From Pararhizobium qamdonense (GTDB lineage Bacteria; Pseudomonadota; Alphaproteobacteria; Rhizobiales; Rhizobiaceae): DNA of 64,000 nucleotides. Positions 1-8,314 of the stretch are shown here, piece after piece. The translations under genes were made by a program, and so were the position numbers. The stretch's first letter is position 1, and every line of letters starts with the position of its first letter. The notes below the pieces were generated by a model that was given only the letters and a program-made list of their open reading frames with translations, did not search any database and was not told the DNA's origin. The stretch is from positions 2,544,001-2,608,000 of the forward strand of contig NZ_CP119566.1 of the NCBI RefSeq assembly GCF_029277445.1, given 5' to 3'.

Positions 1-1960
1 GATTTTGAGCGAGCTGCTGGTTGCTGGCATTGATCGCGCTGGCGCGGGCATCCAGCGTGTCGGCAAGCCGCTGCTGGCTCTCGGTGAGTGCCGTTTCAAG
101 CGAGATTGCGCGCTGCGCAAAGCCGTTTTCAAGCCGGTCCTGGGCCGCCGTCAATGCGCCCATCAGGCTGCCGGAGCGTTCCGACAGAACATCGTCGATG
201 CGGACATGGGCGTTGCCGATGGCGTCGCTGAGTTCGGCCGTCTTGCCGCTGATGGTCTGCTCGATGAAATCCTGCGTGGTGCCGAGCGTCGTCGCCAATG
301 TCAGCGACTGATCCTGCAGGGCGGTTTCGAAGCGGTCGATGCCGCCGTCCAGAATGCCGCCGATGGAATCGGCACCGCCGGTCACCGACTGGTTGATCCG
401 GGCAAGGCTTTCCATCAGCTTGGAATCGAGCAGGCTGGCGCGCTTGTCGAAGGCGGTGGCAAATTCATGGAAACGGCTGTCGAAGGCGGTGGCCAGGTGA
501 CCGACGGTCGTCTGCAGTTTCTCATCAAAGAAACCGGTGCGCAGGTCGATATCCATGATCATGTCATCGGCACTGGACTTGAGGCTCTGGCGGAAATTCG
601 CACCCTTTTCGTCCAGCGTCGCATTCAACGTATTCAGGATATCGTCGAGACCGCCGGTAATGGCCTGCTGGCCGATATTGAGGCTCTCGTTGAGATCGCG
701 CGTACGGGCAATCAGCGTCTCGTTGAGCTGGCGGGCGCGCTCATTGAGCGCGGCATTCAGCTTTTCCGTATTGGCATCGAGCGAGGAGGCGCGGGTCTCG
801 AACTGGCCGAGAAGCTGCTGTCCGCGCTTTGCCAGCGTTTGGCTGAGATTGTCCAGCCGTGTATCGAATTCGTTGCTGAGGGAGACGCCGGCGGTGGTCA
901 GGCCCGAAAGCAGGGCGTCGGTGCGGGTCGACAGCATGGCGCCGATCGTCTGGGTGGCGTTATCGGAACGCTCCATCAGGGCGGCGGCACGGGTTTCGAT
1001 CATCGAGGCAAAGGCCTCGCCAGAGGTGGCGATGCGGTTTGAAATGTCGTCGCCGGCAATCGCCAGCTCGTCCTTCAGCTGGGTATGGGCACCGGAGATC
1101 GACGAGCGGATGCGTTCGGCATGGCCGACGATCGACTCGCGCTCAAGACCCAGTTCCTGCACAAGCGTGCGGACACGCAGTTCGTTGTCGCTGTAGCTAC
1201 GCTCCAGCGCGTTGACTTCGGAATGAACCAGCGTCTCAAGCTCGGTGGCGCGCGCGATCGTGCGCTCGATGCCTTCGTTCATCGCCGATACTTCGCGGCG
1301 AACGGCCTGGCCGACCGTCATGATGCGTTCGGAGGCCGCCGTTTCGGGCTCTGCAAGGCGCAGCGCAACTTCGGCCATGGAGCGGGCGGCACTGCGCAAT
1401 TCCTGTGCGCGCGAAATCATGATGGCAAAGGAGAAGAACAGCATGACCGGCAGGACGATGAAGATCGCCACGCCGATGGCGCCCGGCATGGCCGAAAGAT
1501 CGGCCAGCGAACGGATCTGCCAGATTTCCGGGCCGTAGAGCAGATTGGCGACACCGAGGCCGCCGACAATCCAAAGGGCTGAGACGGCGGCGGCAATGCG
1601 CATGGCCGAGCGGCTGGAGCGGACGTCCAGCGATCGCAGGATCGCAGCAGGCGTCTTGCGGCCGTCGTCGTTTGCGGGCGCGAAGGAGGGGGCCTTGGGG
1701 GCGGGCTCCGGAGACAGGGCTCTCTGGGTTTCGGCGGCGCGGGCGGCCTTGGCGGCCTGCTCCTGCTGCGCCTTCTGGCTCTTCGCCGCACTGGGCGCTG
1801 AAGCCTGTTTGGCCGCGCCGGACACAGTGTCCTCCGGATGATCCGGGGAGGCCTTGTCGTTGAGGGCAGACTTAAGCTCGTCAAAATCGATTTTCAGAGC
1901 GTCTTCCAACGCCTGAAATGCCTTGTCGTCGATCGACTCATTGCTTTTATTTGTCGCCAT
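1..1960 (-). CDS. Giant membrane-anchored coiled-coil protein, apolipoprotein-like (5' part, runs off left edge)
   Basis: The minus-strand frame opens at an ATG at 1960 (start MATNKSNESIDD) and stays open to base 1, giving about 653 residues without a stop. The first 120 residues are charged and rich in Ala, Lys and Glu. Two membrane segments follow at about residues 125-145 and 162-181. The rest is an uninterrupted amphipathic helical region with repeated LxxxL and Thr/Ala-rich stretches, like apolipoprotein A/E-type repeats. This matches the architecture of very large Rhizobiales polar proteins such as the growth-pole-ring protein GPR of Agrobacterium, often misannotated as kinesin-like. 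GAGG lies 9 bases before the ATG. Identity with GPR is inference, because only the N-terminal part is visible. Confidence 0.75.
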   Translation of the reverse strand, partial: MATNKSNESIDDKAFQALEDALKIDFDELKSALNDKASPDHPEDTVSGAAKQASAPSAAKSQKAQQEQAAKAARAAETQRALSPEPAPKAPSFAPANDDGRKTPAAILRSLDVRSSRSAMRIAAAVSALWIVGGLGVANLLYGPEIWQIRSLADLSAMPGAIGVAIFIVLPVMLFFSFAIMISRAQELRSAARSMAEVALRLAEPETAASERIMTVGQAVRREVSAMNEGIERTIARATELETLVHSEVNALERSYSDNELRVRTLVQELGLERESIVGHAERIRSSISGAHTQLKDELAIAGDDISNRIATSGEAFASMIETRAAALMERSDNATQTIGAMLSTRTDALLSGLTTAGVSLSNEFDTRLDNLSQTLAKRGQQLLGQFETRASSLDANTEKLNAALNERARQLNETLIARTRDLNESLNIGQQAITGGLDDILNTLNATLDEKGANFRQSLKSSADDMIMDIDLRTGFFDEKLQTTVGHLATAFDSRFHEFATAFDKRASLLDSKLMESLARINQSVTGGADSIGGILDGGIDRFETALQDQSLTLATTLGTTQDFIEQTISGKTAELSDAIGNAHVRIDDVLSERSGSLMGALTAAQDRLENGFAQRAISLETALTESQQRLADTLDARASAINASNQQLAQN

Positions 1961-2625
1961 GCGGATACGCCTCGTTACTAAACTGTCCTTTCGGAAGGAT
2001 CCGCCGCAACACCGCCTGCATTGGGAACACCTCCGAAACTCGGACGGTGACATGAGGATACGCGCATACCATCTACGCAGAACCCTGACATGCACCCATT
2101 TCAACCACGCACCGGCGGATAACGCATTGAGACCCTTAGGTGCTTCATTCAATACAGTTTTCCGCCAGGACCGTTCCTATCAGAAGATATGAACAAATCC
2201 CTCAACGTACCGTAGTGACACATTCACCGGTTTCTTACAATTAAGCCCCTTGGGCATTCGTTAAAATCCTAACAAGTTCTTAATGAAAATTGGAGGCGTT
2301 TAGGCCAAAAACCCTTGTAATCAGGCGGTTTAATGACCGTTAACCATGCCAAGCGAAAGCTGCCCTCTTTGTGCCGCGTTTTAATCAGATAGCAGCGCCA
2401 CTCCGGCTTAATCAGCGCCAGAGTTGATGCAAATAGCGGCTTTGCAGGGCAGGACGCCAAAAGGTCCCCGCCATCTTGAAGCCTTATAATAGGTAGACGG
2501 GTCAGGCACTTCCAGACACATCCGGGCATTCCGGAGCGTCATGACGGTGAAGACCGGATTTTTAAAACGGGACGTCCGGTTGCGAGCCGGTGCGTCAGAA
2601 AAAAACACAACAAGGACATTGGCAC
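1961..2625. other. Long divergent intergenic region
   Basis: These 665 bases separate the giant coiled-coil gene (minus) from the Hpt gene (plus). The part from 2200 to 2350 is AT-rich for this genome and holds several TTAA words, at 2241, 2261, 2280, 2330 and 2340. The last two are 6 bases apart, close to but not equal to the CtrA consensus TTAA-N7-TTAA. No convincing ORF or terminator was seen. Confidence 0.5.
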
Positions 2626-2994
2626 ATGGCGGCTCTCAAGATCGCATTCGAAGCACCCGATAATTTTGGGGGCGCTTGCCCTTCCACGGCGCGGCCCATC
2701 GATCTCGTGCATCTGGCGACGCAGACGATGGGGGACAAGCTTCTCGAAATCGAAGTGCTGCAGATGTTTGCCCGCCAGACCCGGCAGCTGATGAAGGAAC
2801 TGTCGTCCGACAGCTCGGATGCCCGCCTTGCTACCGCCCACCGCCTGCGGGGCGCGGCTCTCGCCATCGGCGCTTTTAACGTGGCAGAGACGGCGGCCGC
2901 GGTCGAAGCGGCGCCGCAGGACGCCGGAAACCTTGCGGCGCTCGGTGCAGCCGTGCTTGAAGCCGAATTGTTTATCCTGAAACTCTGCCGGTAA
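2626..2994 (+). CDS. Hpt domain phosphotransfer protein
   Basis: A 122-residue single-domain protein. The motif HRLRGAALAIGA, with the histidine at residue 72, matches the phospho-accepting helix of Hpt domains (H-x-L-K/R-G-x-x-x-x-x-G), and the rest is helical as expected. Such proteins relay phosphate between hybrid kinases and response regulators in the cytoplasm. The ATG at 2626 has AAGGA 9 bases upstream; an in-frame GTG at 2590 lacks such support. No kinase or regulator is adjacent, so its partner is unknown. It differs from ChpT, the usual CckA partner, which is a larger HisKA-like dimer. Confidence 0.8.
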   Translation: MAALKIAFEAPDNFGGACPSTARPIDLVHLATQTMGDKLLEIEVLQMFARQTRQLMKELSSDSSDARLATAHRLRGAALAIGAFNVAETAAAVEAAPQDAGNLAALGAAVLEAELFILKLCR

Positions 2995-3244
2995 CTGAAC
3001 GTTGCCGGTGATGACGCCGGCAACCGTCACGGGAAGTTCTCGGCATCAAAGGGTTGTGGAGATGCCGGACCGTGCCAAATCCCATAGGCGCGACATGGCC
3101 GAGTTGACCGGCTGAGTTGACTGGTGACGGGATTTGTTGGAAGAAATCGGGTGAATTCGCCGCGTTCCGCCGCCGCCTCTGTTTCGGGGCGGCGTGTTTG
3201 TTCTTGCGGCACGCCGAAACAACGCCAAGCATCCGGAAGAAACA

Positions 3245-3565
3245 ATGCCAAAACTGAGTATCATTGCCTTTGACGGCACGCGTCACGAACTGGACGTTCA
3301 AGCTGGATCCACCGTCATGGAAAACGCTGTCCGCAACTCGGTGCCCGGCATCGAGGCCGAATGCGGCGGTGCCTGTGCCTGTGCCACCTGTCATGTCTAT
3401 GTGGACGAGGAGTGGTCGGCGAGGGTCGGCGCGCCTGAGGCGATGGAAGAGGACATGCTCGACTTTGCCTATGACGTGAAGCCGACCTCGCGGCTGTCCT
3501 GTCAGATCAAGATGAGCGACGCCTTGGATGGGCTGGTTGTTCATGTTCCCGAGCGCCAGGCCTGA
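3245..3565 (+). CDS. 2Fe-2S ferredoxin (adrenodoxin/FdVI type)
   Basis: 106 residues. The cluster ligands are visible as C40-x5-C46-x2-C49 and C86, the spacing of vertebrate-type [2Fe-2S] ferredoxins, with an extra C44 inside the loop. Such ferredoxins deliver electrons to Fe-S cluster assembly or to cytochrome P450-like oxygenases in the cytosol. The ATG at 3245 follows GGAAG; an in-frame upstream start at 3194 would add 17 poorly conserved residues. The neighbours do not indicate a specific redox partner. Confidence 0.9.
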   Translation: MPKLSIIAFDGTRHELDVQAGSTVMENAVRNSVPGIEAECGGACACATCHVYVDEEWSARVGAPEAMEEDMLDFAYDVKPTSRLSCQIKMSDALDGLVVHVPERQA

Positions 3566-3993
3566 GTTTTCCGCAAGCCTGATTTCCCCTGAGATATGCA
3601 AAAAAAGCCCCGCTTGCCGCGATCGGCGAGCAGGGCCAGGAGGGCGCATCGCATGCAGATGAGGGAGGGAACATCTGCTGCATCAGGATACGCCAGGAGA
3701 ACACGATCTGCGAAAACATAGTCGGCAGGATCGCTCCGGCCGGTTAAGCATCAATCCGGAGAGACCGTCAGGCACGAAGCAATAGTTCCGGTTCGGCGCA
3801 GCTCTATGGGCGCGCATCCAGTAGTCCGGACTGAAATGAAGCTGGATCGTTTCCTGTCCTTCACTCTATGCTTGCACTGTACATCATCCTGCAGCGTTGT
3901 TGTATCGCTAGAAATCACCAATGATATACTGTTGACGCGCATGCTTTGCGCAAGCCACGTGATTCTCCACCGGACGTTTGATTGTGCGAGGCT
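3566..3993. other. Intergenic region between ferredoxin and DUF922-like gene
   Basis: This stretch holds the candidate sRNA at its left end (3598-3725). The remainder, 3726-3993, contains only short ORFs on either strand (about 63 codons) without ribosome-binding sites or recognisable motifs. An AT-rich block at 3895-3935 could hold a promoter, but no well-spaced -35/-10 pair was found. Confidence 0.4.
3598..3725 (-). ncRNA. Candidate trans-acting small RNA with anti-Shine-Dalgarno hairpin
   Basis: Read on the minus strand, a 13-position stem (3607-3619 with 3624-3636; one G-U wobble, one A-C mismatch) is followed at once by seven U residues (3606-3600), a textbook intrinsic terminator. Just upstream on the same strand is a second hairpin: a 7-bp perfect stem (3672-3678 with 3655-3661) around a 10-base loop whose RNA reads UUCCCUCCCU. 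A further CCCUCCU follows between the hairpins. Loops exposing CCUCC-type anti-SD motifs before a terminator are typical of alphaproteobacterial sRNAs such as the cuckoo and alpha-r14-like families. No ORF explains the signal. The 5' end is a guess, and I found no convincing promoter. Confidence 0.5.
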
Positions 3994-4617
3994 CTAGCGC
4001 TTGGTGAGCGTGTCCAGCCGGTACTGCAAGAGCCGGATCATCCGCCGGTCGAAATTGGCGGCTTCGGTCCTGTCGAAGCGGGCCTGATCGCGGTCATGGG
4101 CCTGAATGGCGGTTTCGCTGAGCCGGGCAACGCGGGCCTGCATCCGCTCGCAATCGGCCTCGGGTCTCAGCGACAGGAAGTCCTTTTCCAGCTTGCGCGC
4201 ATGGTTGCGGGCAATTTCGGCATGGCGTTCCTCGTGACGCTTGATATCGCTCGACAGCGTATCCCAGACGAGGCCGAGGTCGCGGCTTGCCTTGCGCCGG
4301 TTTGTCCAGCGCGGCAGGATCAGCCGGGTGCTGAGCGTGACCTTGGCGCTGCCGACGGCGCAGCGGCTGCCGTGCCTCACATAGGTGACCGTGCCGCCGA
4401 ACTTGATCTTGGTGGCGCCGGGATGGCGCGAGCCGCTGCTTTTCATCATCGGGCCGTTTTCCGACAGCGCCTTGTCCAGCTCTTCTGCCGTACGCCCGCC
4501 GATCGAGAAATAGGTGATGCTCTTGTTCACGACAGTTTCGGCATGGGCAATCGCGGAGGGGCTTGCCACGATACTGGCGATCAGAAGCGCGGCGAAGGAA
4601 ATGCGGCCAGTCGGCAT
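3994..4617 (-). CDS. Secreted DUF922-type putative zinc protease
   Basis: 207 residues. The first 26 form a signal peptide (hydrophobic LLIASIVASP, cleavage after AIAHA), so the protein is periplasmic. The motif HEERH at residues 128-132, in the context DIKRHEERHAEIA, is an HExxH zinc-peptidase signature and fits the DUF922 family of predicted Zn-dependent proteases. Only two Cys are present (residue 86 and one near 160), which could form a disulfide. The start at 4617 was chosen because it puts the signal peptide at the N-terminus; the frame continues up to 4707. The substrate is unknown. Confidence 0.75.
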   Translation of the reverse strand: MPTGRISFAALLIASIVASPSAIAHAETVVNKSITYFSIGGRTAEELDKALSENGPMMKSSGSRHPGATKIKFGGTVTYVRHGSRCAVGSAKVTLSTRLILPRWTNRRKASRDLGLVWDTLSSDIKRHEERHAEIARNHARKLEKDFLSLRPEADCERMQARVARLSETAIQAHDRDQARFDRTEAANFDRRMIRLLQYRLDTLTKR

Positions 4618-4813
4618 ATGTTTACAGGTCTCGGCAGTTGAACTTCCCATGAGCTTGGGGCATAGCCAGCGCAAGCGCAACAGCAAATAGGCAACAGCCC
4701 CCGGCAATCCGGAAAAGCCAATGAAATTCGGATATTTGCTGCGACCCGGTTTGCGTGTGCCTGCAGGTGAGGGCCAGCCGGCCGTCCCGTGCTAGAAAGG
4801 GAATGAAACCATC

Positions 4814-5695
4814 ATGATCGATCCTTTTCTCCCCTTCGAATGGGCCCTGGCGCATGGCCGGACGTTGACGCTTGGCCCGGCCGGGCGGTTGATGGCGATC
4901 ATCAACGTCACGCCGGATTCGTTTTCCGATGGCGGCAGCTATACCGATACGCAAGCCGCAGTAGCGCAGGCCTTGCGCTGCCTGGAAAACGGCGCTGATA
5001 TCCTCGATATCGGCGGTGAATCGACCCGCCCGGGAGCCGCCGCCGTGACGGCAGCGCAGGAACAGGACCGGGTGTTGCCGGTGATATCGGCACTTGCCAG
5101 CCGGACCGATGCGATCATTTCTGTGGATACCTACCGGGCCGGGACCGCACGCCTCGCCATTGCCGCCGGTGCCCACATCATCAACGACGTGCACGGCTTG
5201 CAACGCGAGCCCGATCTGGCCGCTGTCGCGGCTGCGACCGGGGCAGGGCTTTGCATCATGCATACCGGCCGTGACCGCGAAAAACTGACGGATGTGGTGC
5301 GCGACCAATATCTGTTCCTGGAACGGTCGCTGGAAATCGCCGCTGCTGCCGGTGTCGAGCGCCGCCGCATCGCGCTCGATCCCGGCTTCGGCTTTGCCAA
5401 GGATACCGATGAAAACATCGCGCTGATGGCGCGGTTTGAGGAACTTGTGGGTTTCGGGCTGCCGCTTCTGGCCGGCACGTCGCGAAAACGCTTTCTGGGG
5501 GCCATGACCGGCCGCGAGGCGCAGGAGCGGGATGCGGCCACGGCTGCAACGACGGCGCTGCTCAGAATAGCGGGTGCTGCGGTTTTCCGGGTACATGATG
5601 TCGCAATCAACAGGGATGCGCTTCTGGTGGCGGATGCTATGCTCGCCGCAAAAAGAAATATGCCGGAACGGCCTGGGAAGGAAAATCGACCATGA
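4814..5695 (+). CDS. folP: Dihydropteroate synthase
   Basis: 293 residues, a normal family length. It condenses p-aminobenzoate with dihydropterin pyrophosphate in folate synthesis and is the sulfonamide target. Family signatures are clear: INVTPDSFSDGG (about 29-40), GGESTRPG (about 67-74), DPGFGFAKD (about 192-200) and TSRKRF near 225 in the TIM barrel. It is the first gene of a folP-folB-folK operon; its TGA overlaps the folB ATG by four bases (ATGA). Confidence 0.96.
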   Translation: MIDPFLPFEWALAHGRTLTLGPAGRLMAIINVTPDSFSDGGSYTDTQAAVAQALRCLENGADILDIGGESTRPGAAAVTAAQEQDRVLPVISALASRTDAIISVDTYRAGTARLAIAAGAHIINDVHGLQREPDLAAVAAATGAGLCIMHTGRDREKLTDVVRDQYLFLERSLEIAAAAGVERRRIALDPGFGFAKDTDENIALMARFEELVGFGLPLLAGTSRKRFLGAMTGREAQERDAATAATTALLRIAGAAVFRVHDVAINRDALLVADAMLAAKRNMPERPGKENRP

Positions 5696-6060
5696 CAGCG
5701 ATCTACACGATCACCCTGAAGAACTGCGCCTTTTTCGCGCGCCACGGCGTTCATGACGAGGAGGAGTTCTTGGGGCAGCGGTTCTTCGTCGATGCGGAAC
5801 TGGATGTCGAGCAGGGCACGGCGCTGCTTGAGGATTCGATCAATGATACCGTCCATTACGGCATTGCCTTCACCGAGATCGAGAAGATCATCACCGGCCG
5901 CCGTCGCTACCTGATCGAGGCGCTGGCGCTGGAAGTGGCAACGACGCTCTGTTCGGTTTTTCCGCAGATCCGCCGGGCGAAAATATCGATTCGCAAGCCG
6001 AACGCGCCCGTTCCCGGCGTGCTCGATTATGTGGAAGTGACAGTCGAGCATTTTGCCTGA
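5692..6060 (+). CDS. folB: Dihydroneopterin aldolase
   Basis: 122 residues. It cleaves 7,8-dihydroneopterin to 6-hydroxymethyl-dihydropterin, supplying the substrate that FolK pyrophosphorylates and FolP uses. The FolB pattern is visible: an N-terminal strand followed by ARHGVHDEEEFLGQRF, with the catalytic glutamate in that segment, and YLIEALA in the middle. It overlaps folP by 4 bases and ends one base before the likely folK start, so the three genes are translationally coupled. Confidence 0.95.
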   Translation: MTAIYTITLKNCAFFARHGVHDEEEFLGQRFFVDAELDVEQGTALLEDSINDTVHYGIAFTEIEKIITGRRRYLIEALALEVATTLCSVFPQIRRAKISIRKPNAPVPGVLDYVEVTVEHFA

Positions 6061-6061
6061 G

Positions 6062-6589
6062 ATGGACGGACATCTGGCGACGCTTGGCCTTGGCGGCAAT
6101 ATCGGCGATCCCACCGCCTCGATGGCGCGCGCGCTCGTTCTTCTCGACACCCGGCCGGATTGCGCGGTGGAGCATGTCTCGAAACTCTACCGTACGCCGC
6201 CCTGGGGGAAGTTAGATCAGGCCTGGTTCTTCAATGCCTGCGCTGCGGTGCGCACGACGCTGGCTCCGGATGATCTGCTGGAGGCCTGCCTGTCGATCGA
6301 ACGGCAAATGAAGCGGGAACGGCTGGAACGCTGGGGGCCGCGCACGATCGATATCGACGTTTTGACCTATGACGACCGCACGCAGCATTCGCAGACGCTG
6401 GAAATACCGCATCCGCGGATGACCGAGCGTGGGTTCGTCTTGAAGCCGCTGGCGGATTTCGCGCCGGATCTTGTCATTTCCGGCCGCACAGTTACCAGCT
6501 GGCTTAAAGATGCCGATGTGGCTGGCATCGAAACAGCCGATGCGCGCAGCGACTGGTGGCGGCAGATTTCGCAGATATCTTCATCCTGA
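6062..6589 (+). CDS. folK: 6-hydroxymethyl-7,8-dihydropterin pyrophosphokinase (HPPK)
   Basis: 175 residues from the ATG at 6062. It transfers pyrophosphate from ATP to hydroxymethyl-dihydropterin. HPPK motifs are present: GLGGNIGDP at the N-terminus, SKLYRTPPWG, FFNACAAV, RWGPRTIDIDVLTYDD (magnesium/ATP site) and PHPRMTERGFVLKPL. An in-frame TTG at 6053 overlaps folB, but the ATG one base after the folB stop is the simpler start. A hairpin follows the stop. Confidence 0.95.
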   Translation: MDGHLATLGLGGNIGDPTASMARALVLLDTRPDCAVEHVSKLYRTPPWGKLDQAWFFNACAAVRTTLAPDDLLEACLSIERQMKRERLERWGPRTIDIDVLTYDDRTQHSQTLEIPHPRMTERGFVLKPLADFAPDLVISGRTVTSWLKDADVAGIETADARSDWWRQISQISSS

Positions 6590-6595
6590 ACGCAA

Positions 6596-6618
6596 AAGAG
6601 CCGGACAAGCCGGCTCTT
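6596..6618. terminator. Hairpin between folK and the convergent exported-protein gene
   Basis: A perfect 9-bp inverted repeat (6596-6604 with 6610-6618, stem AAGAGCCGG) with a 5-base loop lies between two convergent genes. On the minus strand it runs into TTTT, so it can serve as an intrinsic terminator for the minus gene and probably for folK as well. Confidence 0.65.
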
Positions 6619-6640
6619 CGAGTAGCGATGTCTCTGCGTT

Positions 6641-7189
6641 TTACTCGATCGAACCGACGGCCATGGTGTCGACCTGGCGGCTCAAGCTGACGCCGATCAC
6701 CGGCACCATCGCGTCTTCGACCTTGACCGAAATGGTGATGTTCAGCGTGGACGGATCCTGCAGGCGGGCGATCATGGCGCCGTTCAGTTTCTTGCGATTG
6801 ATGCCGACCACGACCTTGTCCTTGGCGACATTGCCCGAGACGATGTCGAGACCCTTGCCGTTGGCGCCATCCAGGAACTTGCCGGTATAGGTCTTGCCCT
6901 TCTGCGTGATCAAAGCCGACATGGGCTGCTTGAAGACGCCGACGCGGCAGGTGCCGTCGAGCTTGATGCCTGCGGCGGCACCGTCAGCCGGTTCGCCCGT
7001 CAGGTCGCAGGTGAATTTCGTGCCCTTGTACTTGCCCGCAACGATTTCGCCCGGACCTTTCCACTGGCCGGACACCTGTTCGAAAAACGCCTTGTCATCG
7101 CTCGAAAAAGCAGGCGATGCTGCGCAGGTCAGGGCGGTAAGCGAGGCTGCGGCGACGCCGCGAGCGATCAAAGAAGGGCGCGAGAACAT
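6641..7189 (-). CDS. Exported protein of unknown function
   Basis: 182 residues with a clear signal peptide (about residues 1-29, ending SPAFSS). The mature part is a small basic/neutral domain beginning EQVSGQWKGPGEI, with two Cys (in FTCDL and GTCRV) spaced to form a disulfide in the periplasm. The pattern of a W-x-G-x-G opening followed by repeated strands suggests a lipocalin/calycin-like beta-barrel, but this is only impression. It stands alone, divergent from the cytochrome b operon and convergent with folK. I do not recognise a function. Confidence 0.75.
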   Translation of the reverse strand: MFSRPSLIARGVAAASLTALTCAASPAFSSDDKAFFEQVSGQWKGPGEIVAGKYKGTKFTCDLTGEPADGAAAGIKLDGTCRVGVFKQPMSALITQKGKTYTGKFLDGANGKGLDIVSGNVAKDKVVVGINRKKLNGAMIARLQDPSTLNITISVKVEDAMVPVIGVSLSRQVDTMAVGSIE

Positions 7190-7450
7190 GAACGATCCTT
7201 GATGGTCGATGTCAGGAATGTGAGGCTACATTTGCACTTAAATGGTTAATGGAGCGTTTCGCTGGCTCGCCTGATCGTGGTCCTGAACGCTCACGAAATG
7301 TTTCACTAACGAGGGTGCGAAGCGTTGAAACCCTTGGAAATCCAGCATTTTCACGGGTCCATCACCAGGACGTGTTAAGCGGTGACAGGATGTGCTTTGG
7401 AAACTGTCATGCTGCTTGATACGTAGTTGCGCATATAAGGGAGTTACGAG

Positions 7451-8314
7451 ATGACCATCACTGATGATATCGAGTCGCGCTCGCCACCAAAGCACGATGA
7501 CGGCGCCGTCATCTATCGGCACCGGATCGCGACGCGCGTCACCCATTGGACCTGGGCGATTGCGCTGTTCTTTCTGCTGTTGAGCGGGCTGCAGATCTTC
7601 AATGCCCATCCTACACTCTATATCGGCCAGCAATCCGGCTTCGAGTTCGACAACAGCGTGCTGTCGATGCGCGCGCTGCAGGCGGCCGACGGGACGGTTG
7701 GTGGCTATACGACGGTGCGTGGCCATACATTCGATACGACCGGCGTGCTCGGGATGAGCGGTCCGGCCGGCGACCCCGCCTATCGTGGCTTTCCGGCCTG
7801 GGCGACATTGCCGTCCTACCAGGATCTGGCGACGGGACGCGTCGTGCATTTCTTCTTTGCCTGGTTCTTTTCCGCGGCCTTCCTGATCTGGTTTGTCAGC
7901 AGCCTGATCAGCGGACATTTGAGGCGCGATATCCTTCCCTCCATGGCCGATATCAAGACTTTGCCGCGCAGCATCGCCGATCACCTGCGCTTCCGCTTCC
8001 ACCATGACGGCCGTTACAACGGTTTGCAGAAACTCGCCTATGCGGGGGTTCTGCTGGTCATCTTTCCGCTGATCATCGCCACCGGCCTCACCATGTCGCC
8101 GGGCATGAACGCCGCCTGGCCGTGGCTGCTTGATATTTTCGGCGGCCGGCAGACGGCGCGCACCATCCATTTTCTCTGCATGGCGGCGTTGGTGATATTC
8201 TTCGTCATTCACATCGTCATGGTTCTTGCTGCAGGGCCGCTCAACGAAATGCGCTCGATTGTCACCGGCTGGTATCGAACCGACAAGCAGAAGAACGAGG
8301 AGCATTCGGCATGA
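7451..8314 (+). CDS. Di-haem cytochrome b561-like membrane subunit
   Basis: 287 residues with about four membrane helices (near 36-55, 135-157, 190-212 and 235-260). Histidines sit where b-type haem ligands occur: H35 in RVTHWTWAI, one in RVVHFFFAWFF, and HFLCMAALVIFFVIHIVM in the last helix. This resembles cytochrome b subunits of Ni-Fe hydrogenase/thiosulfate reductase type, which link quinone to a periplasmic oxidoreductase. It carries an unusual soluble loop of about 65 residues after helix 1. It overlaps the molybdopterin enzyme gene by 4 bases, so it is very likely that enzyme's membrane electron-transfer partner. Confidence 0.85.
   Translation: MTITDDIESRSPPKHDDGAVIYRHRIATRVTHWTWAIALFFLLLSGLQIFNAHPTLYIGQQSGFEFDNSVLSMRALQAADGTVGGYTTVRGHTFDTTGVLGMSGPAGDPAYRGFPAWATLPSYQDLATGRVVHFFFAWFFSAAFLIWFVSSLISGHLRRDILPSMADIKTLPRSIADHLRFRFHHDGRYNGLQKLAYAGVLLVIFPLIIATGLTMSPGMNAAWPWLLDIFGGRQTARTIHFLCMAALVIFFVIHIVMVLAAGPLNEMRSIVTGWYRTDKQKNEEHSA

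Noticed and set aside
5..1042. 345-codon open frame on the plus strand at the left edge
   Set aside because: It lies opposite the coiled-coil protein. Its repetitive Gly/Ala/Arg composition follows from the heptad repeats of the real gene.
2270..2350. Possible CtrA sites (TTAA pairs)
   Set aside because: The closest pair is spaced by 6 rather than 7 bases and the region is generally AT-rich, so the match is not convincing.
3751..3942. 63-codon minus-strand ORF upstream of the sRNA candidate
   Set aside because: No ribosome-binding site, no motif, and ordinary length for chance at this GC content.
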